DNA from: Trachythela sp. YZ-2020
Taxonomy: Eukaryota > Cnidaria > Anthozoa > Malacalcyonacea > Clavulariidae
NCBI GenBank assembly: GCA_016169945.1
Contig: JADLSH010000113.1
Coordinates: 62,001 to 126,000, forward strand
Length of the DNA stretch: 64,000 nucleotides
Reading direction: 5' to 3'
Below the pieces are notes generated by a model. It was not told the origin of the DNA. It worked only from the letters and a program-made list of their open reading frames with translations, and made no database searches. Made by a program: the position numbers and the translations under genes. Each line of letters begins with the position of its first letter. The stretch's first letter is position 1. This document shows, one piece after another, positions 46,310-58,159 of the stretch.

Positions 46310-49080
46310 TTAGTATGTGTTGCCAGTCAATGCCCCACCTACCCACCCAGGGGCAAGTTGAGTCAACATAAATATCGCAACAGGATTCATCTTTTGATAA
46401 CCCGCATAAACAAAGACTGATGGACACATAATAGGTTGTAACCACTCATAGAACTTTCGCGCATCTTTAAGATCATCTACATCATCAGGAATACCCATTC
46501 CAAAAATCCGGTTAAGACATGGTTTCTCTTCTAAGTCATGGCCTTCTTCAGTTTCTTCGTCATAGTCAGAGTCATCAATCCTGTCATCTGGTCGAATGTG
46601 AAAGTGTAATTTGTTTATCTCTAGGTTGCCCTTGTATTCAGGACAGCAAGTATAGTAGTCATATATCTCTGGGTGAAAATGAAAGACTCCATTAAGTAGT
46701 TCAAGTGGTGTAGGTAGTTGTTTTTTGTCCCAGGGAAATAGAACAGCGCATATTTCATCCTCCCCTTCGCTACCTGAACACTGGCTGCCTATAATAAAAT
46801 GGTTCAATGATTTAACCTTTTTGACTGTTCTTCAATATACGAAGCAATGCTGACCATTTCTTTAATGAGAAAAAAAATGAAACATCAAAGAAAGTACTCA
46901 CCACTAAGCATTATCAAGCGATACGCTTCATTTCTCATGAAAGTTAATATTTCAAGAGAACGACAAAAACCTTGTAAGCTTCTTACATCACCAGATATTG
47001 GATCCAAGCCATGAGGATGAAATACTCCGCAGTTCCACAATGAGGAAAATGGACGCATGACGTATATATCATCATCATTTAGATCATCTTCAAAGTAACA
47101 AAACCTTCCAAAATACAAAGGTAAAGTAAGTAAAAATAAGGCTATAGAGAACTTTTCTGTTACCTATTAAAGCCTACTCTAGTCCTGACCTGATACACTA
47201 AGCCAGGCTCAATTGTCTGTATCCCTCTCTAATGGATCTGCACAAAGACTGTACTTCTGCATAATGTGAAATTCACAAATCATACAGATGGAGTAGCTGA
47301 CAGTATTGGACAACCTTTGCTTATTGTCGAATACTACCCCACACTTGAGACAAGTACCTACCACGTTTCGTCGTCTCTAAAATTATGTCGGTTGCTCCTT
47401 TCTGTCCATGCATGCCCTGACCACTGGGCCATTGGACCCTCATTTGAGAGGTCAGATTTTATACCCAAATCAAAATGCTTTTGTATATACTTCCTCCAAA
47501 AATACTTGTCACTTAGCGACATCTAGAAGGAAATAATAACATAGATCTACAAATACTGCAAATGAAGTCACAGATATCCCTCATGTAAAATGGTCTGACA
47601 TTAGACAAAGTAAAATAGCAATATACCAGGACATATTAGGATGCACTGTGACTTGAAGGGTTAACAAGAGACATGGGCAGATAATCTGGATGACCAATTG
47701 ACCCTCAAACCTCCCATTGACAAGTGAAATCCTCCGATACTTTAACATGCATTGCAACTTAATGGTTAACACAAGACATGGCCAGATAAACCATTAAACC
47801 TATACTTTACTGTTGACAAGTAGAATTGTCTCATGTTAGCCAGAGTAAAATAACAAAGCAGGGTGCATTTCAGCTCAATGGGTTAATGTCCAATGTTTTC
47901 CAATTGATAAGTAAAATTGTCTGGCATTAAATTAAACAAGGTAAATAATTAAATAAAGGCAAATTCCTACTTTCCAACTTTTGCAGACTTGCATGCATCG
48001 TAAAACATCTCGCACAGGAAGCTGTGATAAGATGATATACAGTATTTCCACTGATAGTTGTACTTTTGATGAACATTCAGCTGCAAGTTCTGGTTTCTGC
48101 AAACCCTAAACCATCAAGAACAAGTGTACTACATGAGGTATCCAGTATGGCAATAATTTATACAAGAGGGATCTTTTAAAAATATACAGAGAATTAGGGT
48201 GAATATTTGGATGAAGTTTAGAATTAGTATCGCAGTAAGGTTGGACTGGAGTTTGGATTAAGAAAAGGATTAGTGTTATGATTGGTGTTAGGATTAGGTC
48301 AGGGAAGGTTAGGATTAATATTAGGATCATGTTTAGGATTAGGACTGGAAAAGGATTAGGGTTACAAGGGTTAGGATTAAGGTTAGGATAAGAATACACC
48401 CTTTCGATAATTACATCACAAATCTCTCCTTGGCCTGGGAGCCTCATTCCCATGAATCGTGAGCGAAATGCATTTCTTCTTGATTCATGAAAGCAAGGCC
48501 AAGAAAGTATTTGTGACGTCATTATCGAATGGGTGTATTGGGATTGTAAGAATTAGGAAATATTTAAGGTTAATAAGAAATTATCATATTCCGGTTCTTC
48601 ATATGGAATGGAGATCTATAATTCCCTACAGTACTACAGTCATGCTGACCTGACTTTCATCAGTCTTCACAACTAATGTATATTTTCCATTTACAGGTGT
48701 AAATTGCAGATGTTTATCCCAATTGTTTTTCGTTTTGTCCATGAATTTAATTCTAAAGTTTTTCTCGGCATCTGTTCAACGCCTCGACTAGTTGCTCCTA
48801 CTTTACTTTGGCCATCTGTTTCCTGATAATTTTTAAATCAAAGTTAGTTTAAAAACATGATTGACTGTATATTGTACAGTTCTGTCTATATAATATAGAT
48901 GTATACTGGCAGAATTGTATTGTTTTAGATATTGACCCGAACATAGTGCCTGAGTTCCACTGCCTCCTGATTAATTTGTTTTATCAAAAATACTCACATT
49001 TCTGCCCCATCTTGTCCAAACATGAAAACCTTTGTCTTTTTTCAACAGTTGAACATGGTAAAATTTATCAGACTTTCTAT
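46310..49080 (-). pseudogene. WGR - F-box paralogue B, WGR exons disrupted
   Basis: Same six-exon layout as A and C. The last four exons are intact and in phase: 47971-48105 (F-box, LSVEILYIILSQL, CMQVCKSWK), 47362-47522, 46902-47104 and 46310-46788 (unknown C-terminal region, NRIFGMGIPDDVDD, LAPGWVGGALTG). The WGR part is broken: exon 1 (about 48998-49080) keeps KDKGFHVWTRWGRN but lacks the starting Met and has an in-frame taa just upstream, after loss of about 25 bp present in A. Exon 2 (48650-48822) is 173 bp where A has 177 and C 168, and a net 5-bp change relative to A shifts the frame. It could still give an F-box/C-terminal protein from an internal start such as the Met opening exon 4 (47522), but as a WGR protein it is dead. 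Confidence 0.75.
48190..48400. repeat. Degenerate telomere-like repeat, intron of paralogue B
   Basis: Many ttaggatt / gggttagg units between the WGR and F-box exons, diverged from TTAGGG. Similar sequence is at the same intron position of paralogue C. Confidence 0.7.
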
Positions 49081-49119
49081 AATCTTTTTAAAGTTTCGCT
49101 CTTACCATAATTCCATAAA

Positions 49120-49870
49120 GGTTTTCATTTGTTTCCATCTATCAAACTGACGTTACGCAATCTTCCCGATTTTCATATTCGTTTCTCTTGATTTTTCTTC
49201 ATCAATTTGGTTAGGTTTAGGGTTAGGTTTTGGGTTAGGGATTAGGGTAGGTTTTAGGGTCAGTTACAAAGTTTTTAACTTTGCTTCGAAGTTGGAAAAA
49301 TGACGTAACGTCAGTTTGGTAGATGGAAACAAGTGCCGACTTGTTCGTCCATCTTTTACCGCGAAATTTTGAGTATCCGATCACTGCCGTACACATTGGC
49401 CGTACACAGTAGTACAGTACTGGCCGTACACATTGGCGGAATGGCCGTACTGTGTATATTATATAGTTCAATAGTTCAAACTATTATAATAGTTCAAACT
49501 ATTTTATATAGTCTATTATATAGTTCAATGGCCGTACATGACAAAGCGGTTTTCTTCGTGGGGAATTTTAAGGAAATTTAGAGCCGTATTAAGGAATTTT
49601 CCTAGGGACCCTTTCTCCTGACCCAACAGCTGTATGTGGGAGCGGGTGAGGCATAGATAGCCAGATAGGAGGCCAACCTCAACCTCATATCCAGACCACA
49701 AGCGCAGAAGCCTTTGGTTGGGGTTGAGGCATGTTGCAAGGGCACAGGATGAGGTGTGAAGGGGGTGAGGTATCGGGATCATGCAAGCTTGCTCGAGAGC
49801 TAGTGGCACACCCTTACCTCAAACACATCTACGAAGTATTGTAAACACAACATTAAACGTGTAGCCCAAA
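49120..49870. repeat. Duplicated 5' flank of paralogue B
   Basis: Counterpart of 44977-45560. It carries an extra insertion at about 49380-49530 made of short repeats (ggccgtacac, atagttcaaactatt) absent from the A flank. Confidence 0.7.
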
Positions 49871-50136
49871 TTACATTATAGTTCATAGACTCTGAACTAC
49901 ATTGCAAAAGCGCAGTTTTTTATGGAATTGATAAATATACATAGCCATAGGAGCATTAACTATTATTTTTGTTATTACGATTATATACTAATTATTAACA
50001 TATTATACTATACTAACAATCCACATTTCTCAGGTCTATATAACACCAAGATAATATGAACCAATTACAATAAGCAATGACAATGACAATGAAATTTATT
50101 AAGTACCTGATTATTTACATATAACTGAAAATAACC

Positions 50137-50321
50137 ATAGACCACTTTCATAATTCAGATGAGTTTAAATATTCTTTTATGTGCATCTTAATAAGACTTA
50201 TTGACCTCGTTCAGGTTAATAAATTCTATTCAATTTCAGTCACAGAAACGAGGCTGATGAGGCTTATTAAGATGCAGATAAATGAATATTTAAACTCATC
50301 TAAATTATGAAAGTGGTCTAT
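50137..50321. mobile_element. Foldback element between paralogues B and C
   Basis: atagaccactttcataatt and agatgagtttaaatattc pair with gaatatttaaactcatct and aattatgaaagtggtctat at the other end; the inner arm gcatcttaataag pairs with cttattaagatgc. 185 bp, no ORF. Confidence 0.8.
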
Positions 50322-50653
50322 AATGGCTAAACTGGTCAGTTAGCTTGCTATATAAATTTTGCAAAGGAATATGGTCGACTACAATAGAATCTTACAAAAT
50401 TTGGTGGCTTTCATCACTGAGAAATCAGGTTATGAAAATAAAATTCGTAAAATTGTGTTAGTGATTAAAGATGGACGGATGATTATATAGACAAGGTACA
50501 CGCACACATATGCACACACACACCTGCATATGCCATACGGAAATACTGCACACCTATATGTATACATATACAGACATTATTTTATGAAATCATCTGTTGC
50601 TTTTCAAGCACATGTCTTGTCCTACTCACCAGGGGGAGGGGGATGGAGCTATT

Positions 50654-53646
50654 TCAGGTATGTGTAGCCCCAGTCAATGCCCCACCTACCCACCCAGGGG
50701 CAAGCTGAGTCAACATAAATATCGCAACAGGATTCATGTTTTGATAACCCGCATGAACAAAGACTGATGGACACATAATAGGTTGTAACCACTCATAGAA
50801 CTTTCGTGAGTCTTTAAGATCATCTACATCATCAGGAATACCCATTACAAAAATCCGGTTAAGACATGGTTTCTCTTCTAAGTCATGGCCTTCTTCAGTT
50901 TCTTCGTCATAGTCAGAGTCATCAATCCTGTCATCTGGTCGAATGTGAAAGTGTAATCTGTTTTTCTCTAGGTTGCCTTTGTCCTCAGGGCAGGAAATAT
51001 AGTACCCATATATTTCTGGGTGAAAATGGAAGACTCCATTAAGTAGTTCAAGTGGTGTAGGTAGTTGTTTTTTGTCCCAGGGAAATAAAACAGCACATAT
51101 GTCATCATCCCCTTCGCTACCTGAACACTGGCTGCCTATAATAAAATGGTTCAATGATTTAACCTTTTTGACAATTTTTCAGTAAACATTCCAATGTAGA
51201 CCTTGTCTATTGTAAAACATAAAAACAAAGTACTCACCAGTATTAAACATATTCAGGCGAGATGCTTCACTTCTCATGAAAGTCAGTATTTCGAGAGAAT
51301 GACAAAAACCTTGTAAGGTTCTTACATCACCAGCCAGAGGGTCCAAGCCATGAGGATGAAATACTCTGCAGTTCCACATTGAGGGAAATGGACGTATGAC
51401 GTATAAGTCATCATCATTTACGTTTTTATCATCATCATCCTCATAATAGTAACAATACCTTCGAAGGTAAAGTAAGAAAAAATAAGATTCCTCGGACTCT
51501 AGAGAGACGGACTTGACCCAAGTCTATAGATAACCTTCCTGTTACATATACACTAAACCTGGTTCATGAATCTTTCCATTCATGTTGAATGGATGGATCT
51601 GACAAATGGAACCATTGGACAAATCTTTTAAACCTACTTTAGTTCAAACCGTATTGGACAACCCTCGTGTATTGTTGAATACTCCCCACACTGGGCCTCA
51701 CATTTGAGACAAAACAAGGACCTACCATGTTGTGTTGAGTGAATCTTCTGCATCCGTTCTATAAGTGCATCCTGGGCCTGACCACTGTGCCATTGGACCC
51801 TCGTCTGAAAGGTCAGACATTATACTCAAATCAAAATGCTTTTGTATGTACATCTTCCAAAAATATTTCTCACTCAGGAATGTCTAGAAAATAACAATAA
51901 CATATATCTACAAATACTGCAAATGAAGTCGTAGATATATCGATATCCCTCAAGTAAAATGGTCTGACATTAGATACAGTAAAATAACAAGATGGTATGA
52001 CACATGAGGATGCATTAGGACTTAAAGGGTTAATAAAAGACATGAGTAGATAGTCTGGATGACCTATTGGCACTCAAACGTTCCATTAACAAGTGAAAAC
52101 TAAAGACTGGTACATAATGGATCCAAAGAATGGTAGATAAACGTGCATTGCAACTTAATGGTTATCATGAGACATGGCCAGATCTGGTAAACCCATTAAC
52201 GCCCAATACTTTACTGTTGATAAACGGAATTTTCTGGTGTTAGCCAGAGTAAAATAACAAAACATGCATTTCAGCTTAATGTTTTCCCCTTGATAAGTAA
52301 AACATAAAAATTCAACGAGACTTACGTGCAAGTTGAAGTTGGATTCCACAAGTCATCAGCCAGAGAGTGAAGGAGCTGTACGGAATCGTATCAATTCTGT
52401 ACAACTCCATAACAACCGTAGGCTGATGACGTAGTAGAATTGTCTGGCATTAAACAAAGAAAATAACTAAGTCCAACCTTCCAAGCTTTACAGACTTGCA
52501 TGCATCGTAAAACATCTCGCACACAAAGCTGTGATAAGATGATATACAGTATGTCCACTGGTAGGTGTACTATTGATGAACATTCACCTGGAAGTTCTGG
52601 TTTTTGCAAAGCCTAAACCATAAAGAATAAGTGTTACTACATGAGGTATCCAGTATGGCAATAATTTATACATTTTGCACCTTATAGAGAGAGGGATGCT
52701 TCTTTTGAAAATATACAAAGAATTAGGGTGACTTATTATATAAATGTGCCAAAATCTTTTACAATTGTATTAGATTAGGATTGGGGTTAGGATTAGGGCG
52801 AATATTAGGATCAAGTTTAGGATCGCAGTAAGGTTAGGATTGGAGTTAGGATAAAGATAAGGGTTAGGATTAGAGTCAGGGTTGAGTCAGGGTAAGGGTC
52901 AGGATTAAGAAAAGGTTTAGGATTAGTGCTATGATTGGTATTAGGATTAGGTCAGGGAAGGTTAGGATTAATATTAGGATCAAGTTTAGGATTAGGATTG
53001 AAAAAAGGATAATGGTCAGGATAAGAGTTAGTGTTGGGATTGTACGAGGGTTATAGTTACAGTCATGCTGTCATACAGACCCGACTTTCATCGGTCTTCA
53101 CAACTAAAGTATATTTTCCCTTCACAGGGGTAAATTGCTGACGTTTATCCCAACTATTTTTTGTTTTGTCCAGAAATTTCTTTCTAAAGCTTTTCTCGCC
53201 ATCTGCTTGGTTGACTGGTCCTTCTAGTTTACTTTGGCCATCTGTTCCCTAATAATTTTTCAATAAAAGTTAATCAAACATGATTAATTGCTCAGATGTA
53301 ATGTAAGAATAGACAAATATTTTATATGCGACTGTTATGCAAACAACAGCACCAAGATATTCACAATACACGATAATCAATTTACAACCTATATTCACAG
53401 TTCATTTGTACAGTGAGCACTACATAAAAACAGTAATTTGTTAAATCTGGAAGTTTAACATCGGAAATATTCGGAATATCAAAAAACACGTACATTTCTT
53501 CCCCATCTTGTCCACACATGAAATCCTTTGTCACTTTTCAACACTTGAATGCAGTAAAATTTGTCTGACTTTTCATCAACAAAGTTAAGTAAACAATTAT
53601 AATCTTGAAACACTTCGCCGGTGTCTAACTTGCAATGTTCGTCCAT
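50654..53646 (-). CDS. WGR - F-box protein, paralogue C
   Basis: Six coding exons: 53494-53646, 53081-53248, 52478-52612, 51726-51883, 51238-51458 and 50654-51135; phase closes to 438 residues. The start MDEHCKLDTGEVFQDYNCLL matches paralogue A. The WGR domain (about residues 25-107) has FYCIQVLKSDKGFHVWTRWG, GTDGQSKLEGPVNQADGEK, KKFLDKTKNSWDKRQQF and VKGKYTLVVK. The F-box reads IVHLPVDILYIILSQL and DVLRCMQVCKAWK. The unrecognised C-terminal region (about 155-438) has YVIRPFPSMWNCRVFHPHG, an acidic DDSDYDEETEEGHDLEE stretch and LAPGWVGGALTGATHT at the end. Its WGR and F-box are the best preserved of the three. It is probably a nuclear SCF adaptor; the substrate is unknown and the role is inferred from domains alone. 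Downstream flank 50310-50640 matches that of paralogue B (45990-46290). Confidence 0.87.
52735..53060. repeat. Degenerate telomere-like repeat, intron of paralogue C
   Basis: Long run of ttaggattaggg-type units between the WGR and F-box exons. It is the counterpart of 48190-48400 but longer. Confidence 0.7.
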
Positions 53647-55269
53647 CTTTACACCAGAACTTCCACGAAATGTTACCACGAGATTTTGACAGCAACCTGC
53701 GATCACTGAGAGTTAGGGTAAGAGTTAGGGCTAGGGTTTGTCAATTCAAACTTGCGCACAGATATCATCTGGCCTAGTCGCTCAACCGTGCAGTCCGTGC
53801 TGTTAAAACATTAACGCAAATTGGAATTCAAAAGATTTGTGCGCTGTGAATTTATGCAATTTATACATGTTACAGTTTCGTAAGATCTTTTCTGTAATTT
53901 ACATGGTAAAAGGTTCGAAATCCTTATGGTACAAACCACTACTGAAATACCTTACATCTATAGATTGTGCTTATACTGTACTTAATATCGACGGGTCTCA
54001 AGGCCTACAGTCTCTAATAACAAATACACCGATCAAAAAGGGATGGCCTTAAAAGAGGACCTTCGCAAGAGTGTTTGCGGGGGGAAGGTTAACCACATCT
54101 ATAATGCTTGATCAACGTTGCATTTGAACTGTGACAACATAATTGACATTGATTAAGCACTCCATAGCCACATGCAATGTCATGCAAGGCTGAATGCTTA
54201 TTGATACAAGGATTATTTATAATTCTATTGTGAAAACCCCTGCAGCCACGAAGGCGTCCTCCCAGGTCACAAATTATTTCCCTTTTAGGATATCCTAATC
54301 CTAAATTGTACCTTCTTTTAGTAAATTTCTATTGATAGCAGCGAAGTGCCATTTATAGAAACTACCAACCTCCTAATGGAAGGGTCTTCGCTCGAAATGT
54401 CCAAGTTATTTTGTTTCTTTCAGCCACAGATAGTCCCAACCTAAACGAAGATGGTATATTTTATAGATGGTATATTTTATCAATATTCTGTGTTGCTATT
54501 TCCTAGGATTACACATATGGGAAGGAAAAGAAAATATTGAATGTAGTCCACGCAAAAGCAAATATTAAAATACTGGTTTAGATTTGCCCTTATCACATTT
54601 TTGGTTATTTGTGTAGCATTCCCAAGTCTTGTACCAACTTTAGTAGGCAACTTTGGTATTTTATTCTATCCAACCATGGATTTTAGTGGTTGAACGGAGG
54701 ATAAAGCAATGTAGCAATTTGTTACCCCATGCATCATGCTTTGGTATTTTACTCTGTGTAACTGTGAGAGCCCTTGAAGACGAGGAAAGAGGGGGATTAA
54801 GTCACTCGCAACTGTTAAAGTTATAATGACTTTGGTTTTTCATTTTGCCCAACGTTGAGAGTCTTTGGATGGGGGGGGGGGGGGTACTTAAGCCACACGG
54901 AAATTTGTTGCTAAAAATTATCCCCATTTGCAATATAAACCATTCCCAGCACGCGATAAATCTTAACACAATAAAGTCACTGGAGCGTTGTACCGGCTTC
55001 ACCATGCCGCTATTGTCTCACTACGAGCCTCCTCAAAGGCATATCAACATATGATTGAGTGCTTACGGAGCGCTCTGTTAGTCGTGCAATGCACCAGTTC
55101 ACACCAGTTCACACCAGTGACCATGCATGACCATGCATGGCCATGCATGACCACAACCCCACGTGGTACTAACGTATTTAACAAAGAAAACACGGGGAGT
55201 TTGCATCAGACCATTCTGGGATTCAAGAACGTCTGACCAGATAAATACCTAGTTCTGTGGATCAAGAAA
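53647..55269. other. Spacer between WGR paralogue C and the galaxin-like gene
   Basis: No gene recognised. It contains a short ttaggg-like run at 53706-53740, a 13-G run near 54870, and direct repeats ttcacaccag and gaccatgcatg around 55095-55150. A gataaata TATA-like box at about 55239 lies 30 bp before the galaxin-like start codon, which leaves room for only a very short leader. Confidence 0.5.
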
Positions 55270-57709
55270 ATGAAGTTTCTTCTAGCTTTCGTGTTTGCCA
55301 CAACCCTTGCTATGGTTTGGGGAAGGGCAACATACGAAGAAGACTATATTAAAGCACTCTTCAATGGTGAGTTTAGTTTTACTGGAAACTAGGTCTGGTA
55401 GAATAAGGCATTGGCACTAACTGTTGAGTTAAGTTGGCACTAACTGTTGAGTTAAGTAGATGTTATATTTCAAGCTTATTGCAATTTTACGGTCATTAAT
55501 TTAGTGGTTACTTGTACTAGACCAAAACTAGCCCAAGTAGCATGTATGGAAAGGCGTTGTCATTTACATATTCATGAACAGATATCAAACTTATTGCGAT
55601 TTCGTTGATTTGTTTCGTTGATTTAACTTCTCAGCTACTTTCAACTAGCTGGGGTAACAAATGGGGTTGTCTTAATTGATCTGCTGGTGTTGTACAGAAT
55701 TCGAGTGTGGATACGCATGGGTGACTCAGCAGAGGAATGATTTAGCTTCCATAAAGCACAATAGTGTAGAGAAACTGAGCGCTTTCTATCAGTGGACGGC
55801 TAGGCGTTTATGTATATGCAATTTACTTTATTTTAGAAATATTTGCCAGCTAAATTTTACGTTTTTTTCGTGCAAGTTTCGTGCACCTAACATTCGTGAC
55901 CTAAATATTGAATATGTACACTCAACACGCGATGATCATTGATGCATGCAATTTGGGCCTGCAAATTATAGAGCATAGAATAGCAAAGTTATCGCATTGA
56001 ACATGGTAAATAGCTTTCCAAGGTTGGGACATGGTTAATTTGACCTATATCGATAGTCAGGGTAACATAAAAAATATTTTCATGCTTGACTTGCTTGACA
56101 GCTTGCCTTTGAGATTTACTAAGCAATTAATTCAACATTTAAAAAGCAAACTAGACTTGAACAATATTACATCCGTTTATTGCCGACTTCCCGCAAAGGA
56201 TTATTATAAAATAACATGTTTACTACGTGAACTGTGATTGGTCAATACCTGTGTTTGGATCAGGCCATCCAAACACGGAAACCATAAAGTAATTGTATAA
56301 TCATGCACGGAAAATTTTAGGCGCTTCGCGGGGTTTTTAAAACGCCCGTTGTTTCTTTGTCGTTATTTTAATTACCAAATGGTTTCCGTGCAGGATTGTG
56401 TGATCCTGACACTTGGGATTTTACTCGACTTTCTGAAAGCTAAAAAATACTCGCCTATCGGCTCGTATTTTCTTACGCTATCAGAAAGTCCGCAACATCC
56501 CGCGTGTTAGGATCACGCAATCCTGCACGTAAAACCATTCAGTAACCTTGAATACTTATCGTCTTACCCCAGCACTAACCCTAATATTGAGCCTCAAACA
56601 TAACCGTAAACCCAATCCTAATCCGAACCTTAATCCTAACCCCAACCCTAACAATAACATTGGCCAGAACCTAATCCTAACACGTCACTTACCCTAATCC
56701 AGATCCCAACCTAATACTAACGTCAAAGTGTGCATCAAAAGTTATTGTGATGTTATTGCAGTGTATATTTATATGAAAAATCGCCCAATTTTTTTCAAGG
56801 TAGTAGTTTTGTATTTGGAAGCAAATGGATTAATTGTAGTTTAATTTTCTTGCTCCTGCAAGTGTCAATTACATTTCTGAAGAATATTTTATTCCTATTC
56901 TTAACTATTTATTATTCCACCCAGACAATACAGGGACATGTAATGGTGAGACGTATGACAGGACAACCCATGGCTGTTGCTGGTATCAGCTTTATGACCG
57001 CAGTACTCATTACTGTTGTAATGGAGGAACACACGAAAAAAATGCCGAGGAAAACGCTTGTTGTGGAAAAGACAGTTATAATAAGGACACTGGCATCTGC
57101 TGCAAAGGAAATTTGGAATCAAATGAAGATGGAAAAAAGCAATGCTGCAAGGATAAAGCATATGACACGACAAGCCACATGTGTTGTGAAGGACAAGTAC
57201 ATGAGAGCGAAGGACGAAAATGTTGTGGAAAGGAGTCGTACAACAAAAAAACTGAGCGCTGCTGTAAAAACAAACATGTGTATGATCGTTCAACCGAGTC
57301 TTGCTGCGGCGGCGAAGTCATACAACGCAATGGCGACACAGGATGTTGCTGGTACAACCCTTACAACCGTAATGCACAATATTGTTGCAATGGAGGAGTT
57401 CATGATAAAAATGATGAAGGGAATGCTTGTTGTGGTAAGGATGGTTATAGCGCTGACACTCACATTTGCTGCAAGGGAAATCTAGAAGCAAACGAGGAAG
57501 GAAATAAGGATTGCTGTAACGATAAAGCTTACAACACTGACAACGAAATCTGTTGCGAAGGAACCGTTCACGATGGTTCAAAAAAGTGCTGTGGTAAAGC
57601 GTCGTACAATGAAGAATCACATGGTTGTTGTGATCGAGTTGTGTACGATCGTAAAACAGAGGAGTGTTGTGATGACGAAGTTGTCCCCAGTGGTGAAAGC
57701 ACATGTTAG
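55270..57709 (+). CDS. Galaxin-like secreted di-cysteine repeat protein
   Basis: Galaxins are secreted proteins first found in coral skeletal organic matrix; relatives elsewhere act in extracellular matrix or mucosal settings. Two coding exons, 55270-55366 and 56925-57709, giving 293 residues. Exon 1 encodes a clear signal peptide (MKFLLAFVFATTLAMVWG, likely cut before RATYEED). Exon 2 encodes 18 Cys-Cys pairs spaced about 12-18 residues apart in motifs such as CCGKDSYNKDTGICC and CCKDKAYDTTSHMCC. The protein is an internal duplication: two ~110-residue halves start GCCWYQLYDR and GCCWYNPYNR. It is rich in Lys, Glu, Asp and Asn, and ends GESTC. The 1.56-kb intron has a hairpin element and a partial MITE. 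Organism-level role unknown. Confidence 0.85.
56379..56538. mobile_element. MITE in galaxin-like intron
   Basis: atggtttccgtgcaggattg, then gtgatcctgacac, pair with gtgttaggatcac and caatcctgcacgtaaaacca. The inner arm gactttctga pairs with tcagaaagtc. 160 bp, no ORF. Confidence 0.8.
56570..56720. repeat. Degenerate CCCTAA-type telomere-like repeat
   Basis: taaccctaatattgagcc, aatcctaatccgaacctt and ccccaaccctaac units in the galaxin-like intron, in the opposite orientation to the arrays of the WGR genes. Confidence 0.6.
56800..56882. mobile_element. MITE, five-copy family, partial copy 5
   Basis: Right-hand part only: tagttttgtatttggaagca, gtagtttaattttcttgctc and gtcaattacatttctgaag. It ends 42 bp before the acceptor of galaxin-like exon 2. 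Confidence 0.55.
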
Positions 57710-58028
57710 ATGTGTTTGAATGGTCTGATTTGGTGGTGCATAATATGGGATAACATATGACGGCATAGGATAAACCTAGGGTTGTTTATGATAACAAGCA
57801 TGGGATAGCTGTACAACTGGTAGGGAATCAAAGCCAACAAATCAGATCATAGCAACAGGCATTTCAAGAGGATGTACTTGTTGTTTAGTTTTAATAATTT
57901 TAGATGTATTTTTCACTTGATCATTGCATGCTACACTATATATAATTGTGTTAGGGCTTAGATAGTTTCTTATTATATACTGTAACCATTTTATCATATT
58001 TTGTATTTTTATGCTTAGTAAATGTTGC

Positions 58029-58034
58029 AATAAA
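58029..58034 (+). terminator. Polyadenylation signal, galaxin-like gene
   Basis: AATAAA 320 bp after the stop codon, in AT-rich sequence. Confidence 0.45.
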
Positions 58035-58159
58035 TTGAAAAAAAACCAAGCCAACTCTCTGTGTATAGTTGAAGGGTTTTTGTAGATGGAAATTATCGAG
58101 TGTAAATTCTATACGTTTATTAGACCTAACCAGGAACAGCTGCGAAAAATGCAACTATA

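Noticed and set aside
46310..46807. Intact ORF taken alone as a complete gene
   Set aside because: It begins inside an intron; comparison with copies A and C shows the true exon starts at 46788 after an AG.
56901..57704. Minus-strand and alternate-frame ORFs over the galaxin-like exon
   Set aside because: The Cys-Cys pattern, signal peptide and splice phase fit only the + strand frame ending at 57709.
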